This document shows, piece after piece, positions 36,503 to 46,739 of a DNA stretch of 64,000 nt. Under the pieces are notes generated by a model. That model did no database searches, was not told the origin of the DNA, and saw only the letters and a program-made list of their open reading frames with translations. Position numbers and translations under genes: made by a program. Origin of the DNA: Schizochytrium sp. CCTCC M209059 (lineage: Eukaryota > Sar > Bigyra > Thraustochytrida > Thraustochytriidae); assembly GCA_000818945.1 (NCBI GenBank), contig KN805460.1:1-64000 (forward strand). Reading direction: 5' to 3'. The stretch's first letter is position 1. Every line of letters starts with the position of its first letter.

Positions 36503-38479
36503 TTAGGCGAAAAGGTCCTCGTCGGCGTCGGCGTCGGCATCGAGCCAGCGGTCATCGTTGAATGAGGAAGCTTGCGTTGAAGCGACGGCGGGCGTCGCGG
36601 CGGTAGTACTTGTGGCAGTCTCCGTGACGGCGATAGTGGCAGCCTGCGAGGCGAAGGCAAAAGCGCAGTCTGGATCAGAGGATTGCGATGCACTTTGCTT
36701 GGCGCCTTCGCACTGAGACGTCAGCATGACCTCCAACTGCTTCATGCGCGTGTTTGCACTTTCTGCGGGAACGGTGTCGTTTCTTGAGGAGGAGACTAGA
36801 GTGTCTTGCTGGTGAACTGTCACTGTTACTGTGTTGTCCTCCACAATCGGCTGTGGGGCCTTCTCAAACTCTCGGTTTTGCGTCTTTTGTTCTTTTACTG
36901 GCAGTGGCATTTGCGAATCGTTGATTGATTGCATTTGCTCCATGCGCGGGCTAGCGTCCTCTTTGGTTGCAGGGTCTATTTTGGCGGACATTAACGTCTT
37001 TCGCCGGTCCATCAATTCCGTTTCTTTACCCACGTCTGGCGTTGTGAGCGTCCTCTCCCTGTGATGTTGCGTCTGTTTCTCCTTTTTCTCTTCCTGCTTT
37101 TGCTTCTGCTCTTGCTCTCGCGAGGACGATGATGCTTGGGAACTGAGCAAGGCTTCAAATTGCTTCAAGCGCAGAGACGGCTCTGTATCCTCTTGATGGT
37201 TGTCTTCATCAGACTGTTTCGTTGCCTCGTCCTCTGCCGCGTTACCCGATAGCCAGCCCACAAGATCGCTGTCATCTTCCGCGTCGACAGGCTGCTTGTC
37301 TTCGATGTCAACATGCGCTTGATCTTGTGTATCCGTCATCTCGTTTGCGCCAAAAAGTCGCTCGATATTGCGAGGCGTAATGATAACGGAGTGACTTGCA
37401 TAGCCTTCACGATTCAAGTGCGCGCGAAAGACAGTAAAGTCCTTGAGCACAACGGCGCAGCCTTCGACGAAATCGTACTGGTCTGAACTAAGAACTTGTG
37501 GGTGAACCTCTGACTCAATTTCACCCGTTGGATCCGCGAGAACACAGGTGGCACCTTCTTCGAGGTAGTGCGTCTTGAGCACGATCACGGCCAGAGAGGG
37601 AACCTTTCTCGCATTCCCAAGACGATTCTCCAGAATGGCTCGCACTGAGTACTCTTCCAAGGCTGCAGGAAATCGTCTTTGTACCATGCGCCAGGGCGCG
37701 GATTCAAAAGGATTGCGCCGCTGCCGTGCTTCAGCCTCTGCGGCGAGCCCGTCGGCCGAGCGTTCCGGTTCGGCCCCGCTTAGTGCGGCCTCGTCCTCGT
37801 CAACCGGCGCAACGTCAAAGCACTTGCTCGTGCGCGAGCGTTTAGGAGCAGTGGCAAAGGACAAGGTCGATTGAACAAGACAAGACGTTTCTCCGAATAC
37901 ATCGTCATTGGCATGGTCAGGTCCCTTTGCTGCTCGTGGCGCAGGTTGTTCAAAGATGGTTCCTTGAAGTTGCGCCGCTTCGTCAGCCCGAATGTCAAAT
38001 CGGGATGCGGCGACGGGCGCTTGTCGCGGCGGTCGAAAGTCTTGCCGCAGACCTAGCTTTGCCGTCTGGCCCATACTTTGCATCTCTTGCGAAGAAAGCT
38101 TTAGGCAAAAGTCGCTGCTGATGGCCGCGTTAGCGCGCGCCGCCCAGAAAACATGTGACTTGCGGACCTTGCGACCTTTGCGCGGCTCTTCCTCGCCTTC
38201 GGCAGCTTTCGCCTCGCTGGTCTGACGTTCGCGGCCATCGCCTGCTCCTGATCCTGGTCCAGCATTCTCTGCGTCCCGAGGCGCTTGGCCGCCGTCGCGC
38301 TCGCGCCGGTTCCGCCGTGCGTGGTCCCCGTGGTGCTGGCGGTGGTTGCTTTCCCGCCGTGCTGCTCTCTTGCGGCTGCGCTCGGCCTGCGGCTGCGAGC
38401 TCGAGAACGATAGGTTGCCGTACGAGAAGACCGACTCGGCCTGCGACGCCGCGCGCGCCGCCTCCTCCGGGTCCGCCAT
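36503..38479 (-). CDS. HROB-like OB-fold recombination protein
   Basis: The 658-residue protein is mostly low-complexity, but residues about 260-385 contain the conserved OB-fold region of HROB (C17orf53/MCM8IP). This has an NPFESAPWRMVQRRFP lead-in, KVPSLAVIVLKTHYLEEG, CVLADPTGEIESEVHP, then VVLKDFTVF and ITPRNIERLF. In animals HROB loads the MCM8-MCM9 helicase during homologous recombination and its loss impairs meiosis. The N-terminal part is basic and disordered. The C-terminal half is Glu/Gln/Ser/Thr-rich. Outside the OB region nothing is recognisable, as in known family members. The assignment rests on the OB core alone, by reading. The ATG at 38479 is directly followed by MADPEEAARAA. 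Confidence 0.65.
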   Translation of the reverse strand: MADPEEAARAASQAESVFSYGNLSFSSSQPQAERSRKRAARRESNHRQHHGDHARRNRRERDGGQAPRDAENAGPGSGAGDGRERQTSEAKAAEGEEEPRKGRKVRKSHVFWAARANAAISSDFCLKLSSQEMQSMGQTAKLGLRQDFRPPRQAPVAASRFDIRADEAAQLQGTIFEQPAPRAAKGPDHANDDVFGETSCLVQSTLSFATAPKRSRTSKCFDVAPVDEDEAALSGAEPERSADGLAAEAEARQRRNPFESAPWRMVQRRFPAALEEYSVRAILENRLGNARKVPSLAVIVLKTHYLEEGATCVLADPTGEIESEVHPQVLSSDQYDFVEGCAVVLKDFTVFRAHLNREGYASHSVIITPRNIERLFGANEMTDTQDQAHVDIEDKQPVDAEDDSDLVGWLSGNAAEDEATKQSDEDNHQEDTEPSLRLKQFEALLSSQASSSSREQEQKQKQEEKKEKQTQHHRERTLTTPDVGKETELMDRRKTLMSAKIDPATKEDASPRMEQMQSINDSQMPLPVKEQKTQNREFEKAPQPIVEDNTVTVTVHQQDTLVSSSRNDTVPAESANTRMKQLEVMLTSQCEGAKQSASQSSDPDCAFAFASQAATIAVTETATSTTAATPAVASTQASSFNDDRWLDADADADEDLFA

Positions 38480-39278
38480 CCTCGCGCGCCAGCAAGCACC
38501 CGAGCTTCACGTTCTGTGCTCGAAGCGCTTTTGCGTGCTTTATGCCCCCGCCCCCTGCTCTGCAACATGGAGGCAACGACAGACAATTAAACCAGCGATG
38601 CGCATCGCAAGTCAGACCTTTCGAGGTCGGTCTTCGCGTCGATGGCAGGTCCACGGTCTTCAGCTGCATCGCGTCAGACTTATCGATGTTCTTGTGCTGC
38701 CATTCTCTCCTTCCAGCCATGATCTTTTCTTGCTCTTCTCTCCTCGAAAATCTTGATTGAGCGCGTGCATTGCATGTAGGAACGAACAAGTTTGCCAGCA
38801 AGTTGAACTAGCAACACCAGAAAATGAAAGACTATATTGCCCAGACGCAGATTTGGTATCTGCCACGGCGATTCTCCAAAGACGTGTCTTTGCTCATCAC
38901 TTTTGATTGTTAAACTATCTTCAATCCGTCTCGCGTCCGGGTGCTTGCTTGCTTGCTTGCTTGCTGGCTTGCTTGCTTGGCTGGCTTGCTTGCTGTGGCT
39001 GGCTGGCTGGCTGGCTGGCTCTCCTTCTCCACGTTCTCTCGACGGAGAACCGAGGACCCCTTAAAAAAAATGTGTACGTATGCACTTCACGCTTTTTTCG
39101 GAGGGCAAAACCTTTTCATACTGTGGCGCGTCGCAGCGGACGGCTCACGATACCCTGGTCGCGCGCGTCCGTGGTCGGTGTTGCCGGTGCTGCTCCTGCG
39201 GCCACCACCGCCGCCACCGCCACTGTCCTCGCGCTGCTCTTGTGCGTAGAAAGAAGTCATATACCTTTTGATTAAGAA
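38480..39278. other. Divergent intergenic region with tetranucleotide repeats
   Basis: The DNA between the HROB-like gene and the His-rich membrane protein gene contains a (CTTG)n/(GGCT)n microsatellite at 38942-39020. Otherwise no motif or gene is evident. Confidence 0.55.
38942..39020. repeat. (CTTG)n followed by (GGCT)n microsatellite
   Basis: About 80 bp of tandem TGCT/TGGC tetranucleotides, about 260 bases upstream of the next start codon. Confidence 0.9.
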
Positions 39279-41279
39279 ATGAAGGCCGAGGAGGACGCCG
39301 AGGACGTCCGCGTGCCGCTGGCCTCAGGTGGTGAAACAACCGCAGCCCCTCGCACAGCCCCCGAAGAAAATGAGCAGCTCGAGGAGAAAGGGCAAGAGGA
39401 AACAGAGGCATTCGTGCCCACCAAAGATCCCTTCATTTCTGACGCAAAGGATGAGGAGGCGACATCCGACGCGAGACACGCCAAAGTCACGAGAATGGCC
39501 CTTGGTGCGGGCAGCCTCGTCTTTGCGCTCATAATCTTCATTGCAGCAGCAACGACATGGAACGACGACGGTCTCACATCGTCTTCCGAACAGCTTATCG
39601 ACAGCCGCCCAAACGGCGCTGTTCCGCGCGAAGAATGGGATCTGTACCTGCAGGACCGGTCGACAACGTTACTCGGAACGGATCCCAAGTACAAGGTTCT
39701 CATTCATGACCAAGAACGCATCAAGCGGAAACGTAAACGATTCGATGAACTCATGGAAGCACGAGCAAAATTCTGCGGACAATTCGACCGGCACTTGGAG
39801 CTGACTAAGAACGTCACGAGTCAGGAGGAACCGGACGAAACCGGCTGGCAGCTCATCAAAGGCTCGACCTCTGGAAGAACGTTCGTCCTCTGCAAGGAGC
39901 CCCACCAAAAATGCTCCGCGAAGCTATTGCTCTTGCACCAGGTCTGTCATTTTCCTGATCCCTCTCGAGAGGGTGTCACCGTCACGATTGATCGGGTCGG
40001 CCCTTTTTACATGCCCGGTGGCTATGATTGGGCTTCGGGATCCTGGCAAGATGTGGGTGGTCTTCGTCGAAGTCACATGGGCAAAACCTTTTCTGTCATG
40101 GGTGGCATGTTTCTTCCAACATTTGCGAATGGGACTGCCATCGGGTATCCGCCCCTGCATATCCATCACGCTCACCTTTTCGCTTACACGGCGCGGAGCG
40201 AGCTTGCGAAGAAAACGCTTCACGGGTACCAATCAAACAGCGACTTGCATCATGTACTTTTGCAAGCACATGGCGACAGTGAATGCAAGGCTTCCGAAGG
40301 CGGTCTCGCGTGTCTGCTGGATGAGCTTGCCGACGACGAGGGCCACCTCATATACGACCAGCAAACGGGGTTTTCCGGGGATTTCGACCTGAACAATGTT
40401 CTCAACGAAAGGTTGTCAGGGGTGTACCTTGATGTAGTCATTTTGCACAAGGACGCCATCCCTGCCCGTCCCGTAACCTATTTGCACTCGGGCAACGGCT
40501 GCCTTGGCACGGGACCTTGCACATATGATCTTCCGGCCGACCCAAATCACTCAGTCATGTGGCATCGCTTTCGTTTTCCTTTTGCGGGCACGGCGCGTGA
40601 GTTTCACGTTCATACGCACCAGACCATGGCAGACTCGTTTTTTGTCTTTCGTGGCAAAAATGCATTTCTTACGCTGGAGCCTTTTCGCAATCAGCTGGCC
40701 CTGCCAAGCTTGATCGAGTGCAACAGTCAACTCGGCGGGTCCATGGACGCTGCAAAAAAGAAAGTTCTGACAGCTGTTATGGAAGCAGAAAATGTAGAGC
40801 TTGTTTGTGAAATGACCAAGCCAAGCGTCATCTTTGATTGCGATCCCTACGAGAAGACGGGCGAATGTTTGGCGTATGATAAGCGTGTCGCTCTTCGCTG
40901 TCTGGACTCTATACGCGTGGACAAGGGCGACGAGATTGCAGTGCTTGCTTTCAACCGCGTGCCGCCTCGACGGTGGATATCTCGCGATTCTCCTTTTTTT
41001 CGCAAGACCTTGTTCGGCAAGGACTTTGCTCTCAAACAACACTCCATCTTTCGCATGCAGTTTGTGCACGACGCCTATAATAGTGCGGATCCGGCCATGC
41101 AGCCGCCCGCAATGTACGACTATGCTGCCATTCCGTTTTTTGCTCCGCCAGATGAAGAGGTGGCGATGACCTCCCCCCTCCCTGACTCTTCGGTGTCCCC
41201 TTTTACTCTTTTGAAGGTCGCGCACGCCGAGATCACGGCGAGCTGCCCCGCCAGCCTCAACATCTCCTTTGCCATGTAA
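39279..41279 (+). CDS. Type II membrane protein, possibly copper type II monooxygenase-like
   Basis: The 666-residue protein has an acidic cytoplasmic N-terminus, one signal-anchor helix at about 73-93, and a large extracytoplasmic domain with many Cys. Three His clusters stand out: HIHHAH at residues 294-299, HH at 324-325 followed by VLLQAHGDSEC, and HVHTH at 443-447. Peptidylglycine/dopamine-type monooxygenases have an HHM site (CuH) and an HTH site (CuM) about 135 residues apart, with neighbouring strands of similar pattern (HHMLLFGC). The resemblance is suggestive, not proof. A later Met (FRMQFVH) could complete the second site. Otherwise the protein is unknown. It might hydroxylate a peptide or small molecule in the secretory pathway. 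Confidence 0.45.
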   Translation: MKAEEDAEDVRVPLASGGETTAAPRTAPEENEQLEEKGQEETEAFVPTKDPFISDAKDEEATSDARHAKVTRMALGAGSLVFALIIFIAAATTWNDDGLTSSSEQLIDSRPNGAVPREEWDLYLQDRSTTLLGTDPKYKVLIHDQERIKRKRKRFDELMEARAKFCGQFDRHLELTKNVTSQEEPDETGWQLIKGSTSGRTFVLCKEPHQKCSAKLLLLHQVCHFPDPSREGVTVTIDRVGPFYMPGGYDWASGSWQDVGGLRRSHMGKTFSVMGGMFLPTFANGTAIGYPPLHIHHAHLFAYTARSELAKKTLHGYQSNSDLHHVLLQAHGDSECKASEGGLACLLDELADDEGHLIYDQQTGFSGDFDLNNVLNERLSGVYLDVVILHKDAIPARPVTYLHSGNGCLGTGPCTYDLPADPNHSVMWHRFRFPFAGTAREFHVHTHQTMADSFFVFRGKNAFLTLEPFRNQLALPSLIECNSQLGGSMDAAKKKVLTAVMEAENVELVCEMTKPSVIFDCDPYEKTGECLAYDKRVALRCLDSIRVDKGDEIAVLAFNRVPPRRWISRDSPFFRKTLFGKDFALKQHSIFRMQFVHDAYNSADPAMQPPAMYDYAAIPFFAPPDEEVAMTSPLPDSSVSPFTLLKVAHAEITASCPASLNISFAM

Positions 41280-41621
41280 ACAAAATAAATAACCTCTGCC
41301 TCTGCTCTGCTATGTTCTGGTGGTTTACGTTACGTTGGCGGTCGACATCATGTGCATCAACTAGCAACTGTTTTGCATAATCTTCTTGTTGTTGGTCGTC
41401 TTTGCCAAAAGTTGTTTTGTGTCCCCTTTTGGAGGGAAAAGGCTGGTCACGGTGGTTAGGCTCGTGACAAGTACGGTGGTTAGGTGACCAAGACCGGCAG
41501 CGGATAACAGACCAACATCACATCAAGCACCAGTCGGCGAACGAAGGTGGACTCGCGACGACAGGCGCGCGACGCGGTGCGGTGCCGTGCGGTGCGGGAG
41601 AGAGCGGAAGCGCGCGCCAGT
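41280..41621. other. DHFR-TS upstream region
   Basis: The 342-bp spacer holds a pair of 12-bp direct repeats flanked by an inverted 7-mer (41444-41490) and GC-rich leader sequence. The gene frame is open upstream of 41622 but begins only at a GTG. Confidence 0.5.
41444..41490. promoter_or_regulatory. Paired direct repeats within inverted 7-mers, upstream of DHFR-TS
   Basis: ACGGTGGTTAGG occurs at 41449-41460 and 41473-41484, 24 bases apart. TGGTCAC (41444-41450) and its complement GTGACCA (41484-41490) bracket the pair. The arrangement, about 130 bp before the start codon, looks like a factor-binding site. No known factor is implied. Confidence 0.4.
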
Positions 41622-43262
41622 ATGAGCGGGAACGTCAGCAAGGCGGCATGCCTGCCGGTGAGCTTGGCGGTAGCCGTGGCAGAGAGCGGCAGCGGCATTG
41701 GCATCGAAGGCAGACTCCCCTGGCGCCTGCGCAACGAGCTGCGCGTGTTTAAGCTATTGACGAGCACGGCGCGCGAAGAGGGCAAGAAGAACGCCGTCAT
41801 CATGGGAAGAAAAACGTGGACAAGCATTCCCGCCAAGATGCGTCCGCTCGAAGGACGCGTTAACGTCGTACTTTCGACCCGGGCCGCCGACATGTCAGGC
41901 GCCGAGGCTATGCGGAAGGAGCTCGACATTCCCAAGGAGGTCGATGTTTTCGGCAGTCTTGATGCCGCACTCAAGGAGCTCAGCGCGCGCCCCGATGTCG
42001 AGCGCGCCATCGTCATTGGTGGCGCCAGCGTGTACGCTGAGGCACTTGCGCACGAAGCTTGCGATTCCGTATTTCTCACGCGTGTCTACGGTGACTTCAA
42101 ATGCGACACGTTCTTTCCTGAAATTGACGAGGCAGTCTTTCGATGCGCTGGACATCCGGATCTCGCTCCCGAGGGTCGGCAGGAAGAAGATGGCATCCAG
42201 TACGAGTTTCTGCACTTTATACGCAAGACGAACGAGGCAGATGTGGACCCTGCCGCCGAGGCCTCCGATCGTCGTCGCTCGACGAGCCCAGAACCGGCGG
42301 CTGCCACTACCGATTCTCCCGAAGCCGAAACCGAGACTCCATGTACGGAGAACGCGCGCCCGCCCATCGCCAACCCTGCTACCAAGCTTTCCTCGTGTCA
42401 CGAGGAACTTCAGTACTTGGACATGGTGCGCTACGTTCTTGAGCACGGCGATGACCGCGGCGATCGCACTGGCACTGGCACTTTGTCAACCTTTGGCACA
42501 ACGATGCGCTTCAGCCTTCGTAACGACACCATCCCGCTTCTCACGACGAAGCGCGTCTTTTGGCGCGGCGTCGCCGAGGAGCTTCTTTGGTTCATGTCAG
42601 GCGACACGAGCGCCAAGACACTGCAAGAAAAGAACATCCACATTTGGGATGGCAATGGGTCCCGTGAATATCTCGACAAGATCGGCCTCACAGACCGAGA
42701 GGAAGGCGACCTCGGCCCCGTCTATGGTTTTCAGTGGCGGCACTTTGGTGCGGACTACACAACGATGCACGATGACTACTCGGGCAAGGGTGTCGACCAG
42801 CTTGCGCAGCTCGTGCACACGATTAAGACCAACCCCAACGATCGTCGCATGATCCTCTCGGCGTGGAACCCGGCTGCTTTTCACCTTATGGCGCTTCCGC
42901 CCTGCCACATGTTTGCTCAGTTCTATGTTTCCAAGGGCGAGCTTTCGTGCCAAATGTACCAGCGTTCTGGTGACATTGGTCTTGGCGTGCCCTTTAACAT
43001 TGCCTCCTACGCCTTGCTCACGCACCTCCTTGCAAAGTGCACAGGCTTGCGCGCGGGCGAATTCATTCACGTGATTGGCGACTGTCACATTTACAAAAAT
43101 CACGTCGAGCCGCTCAAAGAGCAGTTGTTGCGTGAACCCCGCCCCTTTCCTACGCTCAAGATCAACACTGACAACACTGACATTGATGGCTTCAAGTACG
43201 AGGATCTTGAGCTCGTGGGCTACAAGCCACACAAGACCATCAAGATGGAAATGTCTGTGTAG
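41622..43262 (+). CDS. DHFR-TS: Bifunctional dihydrofolate reductase-thymidylate synthase
   Basis: The 546-residue protein is a DHFR-TS fusion, the form found in plants, alveolates, stramenopiles and other bikonts. The DHFR domain (about 8-205) has [21 protein letters not shown] and [11 protein letters not shown] low-complexity linker (about 210-255, Pro/Thr/Glu-rich) joins it to TS (about 260-546). TS has DRTGTGT, the catalytic-Cys motif [23 protein letters not shown] and HIYKNH. It makes dTMP from dUMP with methylenetetrahydrofolate and regenerates tetrahydrofolate with NADPH. The ATG at 41622 is the first in frame and gives the usual N-terminus length. Confidence 0.97.
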   Translation: MSGNVSKAACLPVSLAVAVAESGSGIGIEGRLPWRLRNELRVFKLLTSTAREEGKKNAVIMGRKTWTSIPAKMRPLEGRVNVVLSTRAADMSGAEAMRKELDIPKEVDVFGSLDAALKELSARPDVERAIVIGGASVYAEALAHEACDSVFLTRVYGDFKCDTFFPEIDEAVFRCAGHPDLAPEGRQEEDGIQYEFLHFIRKTNEADVDPAAEASDRRRSTSPEPAAATTDSPEAETETPCTENARPPIANPATKLSSCHEELQYLDMVRYVLEHGDDRGDRTGTGTLSTFGTTMRFSLRNDTIPLLTTKRVFWRGVAEELLWFMSGDTSAKTLQEKNIHIWDGNGSREYLDKIGLTDREEGDLGPVYGFQWRHFGADYTTMHDDYSGKGVDQLAQLVHTIKTNPNDRRMILSAWNPAAFHLMALPPCHMFAQFYVSKGELSCQMYQRSGDIGLGVPFNIASYALLTHLLAKCTGLRAGEFIHVIGDCHIYKNHVEPLKEQLLREPRPFPTLKINTDNTDIDGFKYEDLELVGYKPHKTIKMEMSV

Positions 43263-43383
43263 ATGAGCGGAAGCGAACATACTATGCCATACCATATATA
43301 TGCATATGCGTATGGTCTGTGTACATGAGCACAATCGAGCATACGCTACGGACATCTGACCGTCTCGCCTTAAACACCGCATA

Positions 43384-44314
43384 CTAAAAGAGAAAGAAGA
43401 ATTGGTCAATCCTTGCACTCTTGCTCTTTTCTCCATGTGCTTTCGCTGAAATTTCTTGGACACTTATTCCAATTCCATCCGTCTGTGTGTTGAAATTAAA
43501 CAGACACAGACAACGATCATCATAAGCAAGTGAGCATACACTTTTCCTTTCCACCTCATTTACCGGAGAAGTACTGGGGAAAAAAAAAATGACATCGAGT
43601 TCATTGGCTCGATGCGGCTTCACTGAACTTTGTAGGAAAACCCAGCAGTGACTTGGAAATCCTCTAGACAAGACCGAGTGGTTGAGATATCTTTCATCTT
43701 TGGTCAGCGAACCATCCTCGAAGAAGGGGTCAAAATCGGCGACAAAAGCATTGGTCATGCGGACGGACGCAATCACACGAGACTTTGCCTCGCGCGACTT
43801 GACCAGCTCATCGTACTTGACTTGTGCCCGTGGGTCGCGAGGTGACTGCAACAGCAGTTGCCAGAGCAGAACCTTGAAAACAGCGTCGCGAGCTCCAAGG
43901 AACATGCTAATGAGCGTCTTGATCGTGCTAGCCGGGCTCTCAGTTCCTGGAACCATGATAAGTCGGATCTCGTTGTCTTTTACCTCTAGCGGAAACATCG
44001 GCAAATCAATTCAGATGACGGCTTGGTGTCCTGCGTGCGAGACGTGATGGACTCCAATGTGTGCTCAGATCGCCGCTGTGCTTGGGGCGCAAGAGAAGAC
44101 TCGCAAAGACATCGTCTGAAAGAGAGAACTCGGAAAAGTCCAACCCGCATGATAATCCACTCTGAATACCTGCGATGTCTTGTTCGAGTTCGCTGTCCGT
44201 CGAATTCTTGACCAGACTGCTCACCAAGGAAAGCGCTTCGTCTTGGCGGCCCCTTGTCAGTGCCTCTTCTGGAAACGCCCAATTTGACATCAGCATCGCC
44301 AAACCGAAAGTCAT
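43384..44314 (-). CDS. Possible two-exon gene of unknown function
   Basis: Two protein-like frames are joined by a plausible 58-nt intron. Exon 1 is 44044-44314 (starts MTFGLAMLMSNWAF) and exon 2 is 43384-43985 (starts with QVKDNEIRLIMVPGTE after the splice). The intron has a CAC|GTCTCG donor and CCGCTAG acceptor and keeps the frame, giving about 290 residues. The first 170 residues look like real protein with amphipathic helices. The last 100 are less convincing, so the true 3' end may be earlier. Base composition is lower in GC than in neighbouring genes. No family is recognised; it may be a decaying fragment. Confidence 0.35.
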
Positions 44315-44764
44315 CCTAAAAGAATTGATCGAGGGTAGAATCCCCCGGAACGGGGAGGCACTTAGTAGGTAGATGGCCTATTTAAAAAAAATAGAGCGAA
44401 GATGATGCCCGTTAAAACCTTCCATTGACTGAGAAAGTCAGGTGCACGGTTTTACGTTTTTAAATTCAACGCTCTTCTGATATGCCTTTGCAAACGATCT
44501 TAAATTCATTCAGCAAGACGACAGCTCAATGCCCGTTCAAATTCCTTACAAAATGATTGGAAGTCAATAAGTGCTAATCTGATTCTCTGCAATCGTCTAG
44601 CGAGAACTATGCGCTATCGTGTAACCCCAACACGGAGCACCCCCGGCTTTAGCAGCAGCAATGAAGGTGAGGCCAAGAAGGACAACATTGCGCCTCCATC
44701 TTCTTTTCTCCCTTTTTTTTTGGAACAATATGCAAGCAGAGTGAACACAAAAATACATCCGCCT
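44315..44764. other. Intergenic, AT-rich
   Basis: About 450 bp of AT-rich DNA upstream of the weak two-exon gene and downstream of the TMEM128-like gene. I see no gene or repeat in it. Confidence 0.5.
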
Positions 44765-45274
44765 TTAGACTGAAGGCAAGAAGTGGGCGCTCATGAGGCC
44801 GCCAATCCAAATAACGCCAAGAATAGCCGGCGTAAAGAGCCCAAATGCAGGCCAAAGGCCAATCAGCAAAAAGAGGCCGCTGAGCAACGAGATTGTGCCC
44901 GTCACTGGAAGCATCCTTGGGCTGTACACAGAGGGGTCCAAGTCGCATTTCAGTACTCGCGGCACATAGATTGCCATGTATAAGACCAAACAGGTTGCGA
45001 CTGCAAAGAGGAAAAGCCCAAGATTAAACCATATGCGATTCACATCGGGGCTCGTTCGCGCCACGGTGAAAAAGTCGGTGTACACCACGACAGCAACGGC
45101 TCCTGCCACCCAGAGGGCCGCGTGCAGTTTGATCGCGTAGAGCTCGGCACGGGCCGCACGAGCTGAGCGGGCCTTGACTCGCGTCGACTTTGACTTGCTA
45201 CTCTGGCTAGCTGCATCCTCGCTTGCTGACTCATTTACGCGCGAATACTGCGCTCGTCGCGGTCTGCTCGACAT
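44765..45274 (-). CDS. TMEM128-like four-helix membrane protein
   Basis: The 169-residue protein has a basic, Ser-rich cytosolic N-terminus (about 1-45) and four hydrophobic helices at about 50-66, 82-104, 120-138 and 142-160. Between helices it has VYTDFFTVARTSPDVNRIW, and after helix 2 a conserved YxPRxLPVTGT-like stretch. This layout and the DFF motif after helix 1 resemble TMEM128, a small ER membrane protein of unknown function. The match is by pattern only. Confidence 0.6.
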   Translation of the reverse strand: MSSRPRRAQYSRVNESASEDAASQSSKSKSTRVKARSARAARAELYAIKLHAALWVAGAVAVVVYTDFFTVARTSPDVNRIWFNLGLFLFAVATCLVLYMAIYVPRVLKCDLDPSVYSPRMLPVTGTISLLSGLFLLIGLWPAFGLFTPAILGVIWIGGLMSAHFLPSV

Positions 45275-45946
45275 TCTTCGACTCCGTGACTCAAGCTCGC
45301 TCGACGCGTACCTGCGTACCTGCGTACGTGCGTACGCGCGTACGAGCGTGCGAGGGCTCGTCCCCTGTGTCGACTTTACACCGGGTTCCTCCTGAGCAAG
45401 CGCTGTTGCCGCGAGAACGACTGGTTTGCCTAACCGCGACGACGCCCTGTCGTTTATCTCGCGCGGGCAGCGGCCTTGCGTCCGCGGCGGCTTGGGTTTT
45501 AGCAGCTCGCTTGTGCTTTCGCTAGCTCCCTCGCTCCAACATTTTCGTCAATAACACCGTTTCCAACGACCTGCCGCGATGTGCGCAACGCAAATTTATA
45601 CTGTCCTACGACTCGGACCGTCTCTAGGAATCCGTTAGTCCGTTATATAGGTCTCTTTCACTTTTCGTCTCCTTATCGTGGCATTGGGGCACGTGCTCGC
45701 GAAGAGCACTCCACTCCAGCTACCATTACATTTGCAGCGGCACGTGCGTGAGACAAGAGCTCCGACGATGCAATCCTGTTGACTTGAGGAGATAGAAGAA
45801 AAGGTTATTCATACTTTCACGTCACAGGCTGCAGAATCGGCGGTGAAAAGCGAGCGCAAGAACAGGAGGGGCGACTCTGCACAGCCGACAAAGGCGAAGC
45901 AGCAAAGGATCATCATTAGGAAAGAAGCACACGGGTAACCTTCACC
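45275..45946. other. Divergent intergenic region, TMEM128-like / EF-hand
   Basis: Besides the GCGTAC repeat there is a TATA-like TTATATAG at 45643-45650, about 300 bp upstream of the EF-hand start. No gene is apparent. Confidence 0.45.
45307..45352. repeat. (TGCGTAC-)n short tandem repeat
   Basis: Four to five units of GCGTACCTG/GCGTACGTG/GCGTACGCG lie 33 bases upstream of the TMEM128-like start codon, in its leader. The units alternate around the palindrome CGTACG. Confidence 0.8.
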
Positions 45947-46739
45947 ATGACGGCCGACGCAGAAGGGTCAAAGGGTATCTCGCAGAATGAAGAAAAGGAG
46001 CTCTTGCGCGTGTACAACACAATGTGCAACTATCAACCCAAGAGCAAATTGTACGCACGGCTGCAGCCTCAGCGTGCCCGACGAGATCGTCTCGTAGCGC
46101 ACAGAAAGGCACCCGACAACATTGTTGTCACAAACAAAGAGGGAGAGGCCATGTCAAGCGAGGCAATTGAAGCAGAGTACGAAACCCTACGACAAGAAAT
46201 CGCCGCCTTGGAAAAAGAAGTCGCAGTTCTCGACAGTGATCCGCAGCGCCGAATTCGACCTGCAGATCTCGCAGAATGCTTGAAAACTCTTGGCAAACCA
46301 ATTTCTAAAAAGGAAATCGAGGAGATGATCTGGGAGGTTGACGAAAGTCTCGACGGCGTCGTAGATTGGGAAGAGTTTAAGCTCACTTATCAGCGAAATC
46401 TCGCAGATACAACCGGTCTTGAGCCTTGCCAGCTGTTCAACGTCATCCAGTTCATGATTTATGACAAGGACGGCAGCGGAAAAGTCACGGTCGACGAAAC
46501 CATGCACATGCTCTACACACGCTACGGACGGGACAGACTCGAAGGCGTAAGTTTCCCATTGTACATTACTTTGACAGCCCAGCTAACACTTTCCTTTCGA
46601 TTGTATACAGCAAATGAAGCTCCTCTTTGGCGAGGATCTCAGCACTCAGGACGGCGATGGGGAGCTCTCCTTTTCAGAATATTGTGTTGCGATTCAGCGC
46701 ACAAACAAAGGTCGGCATTCCCATGGAACCTCGTCTTAA
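45947..46739 (+). CDS. EF-hand calcium-binding protein, two exons
   Basis: Exon 1 is 45947-46546 and exon 2 is 46611-46739, together 242 residues. A charged helix region (about 1-100) precedes three EF-hands: a partial loop DESLDGVVDWEE (about 128-139), a full loop DKDGSGKVTVDE (about 174-185), and TQDGDGELSFSE, which appears only after the 64-nt intron is removed. The appearance of a third EF-hand strongly supports the splice. The family is that of small EF-hand proteins found in flagella and centrosomes; the exact orthologue is not recognised. Copies of its 3' end are tandemly duplicated downstream. Confidence 0.85.
46547..46610 (+). other. 64-nt phase-0 intron in the EF-hand gene
   Basis: Donor GTAAGT, branch AGCTAAC at 46581-46587, acceptor GTATACAG. 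Its removal creates the third EF-hand. Confidence 0.9.
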
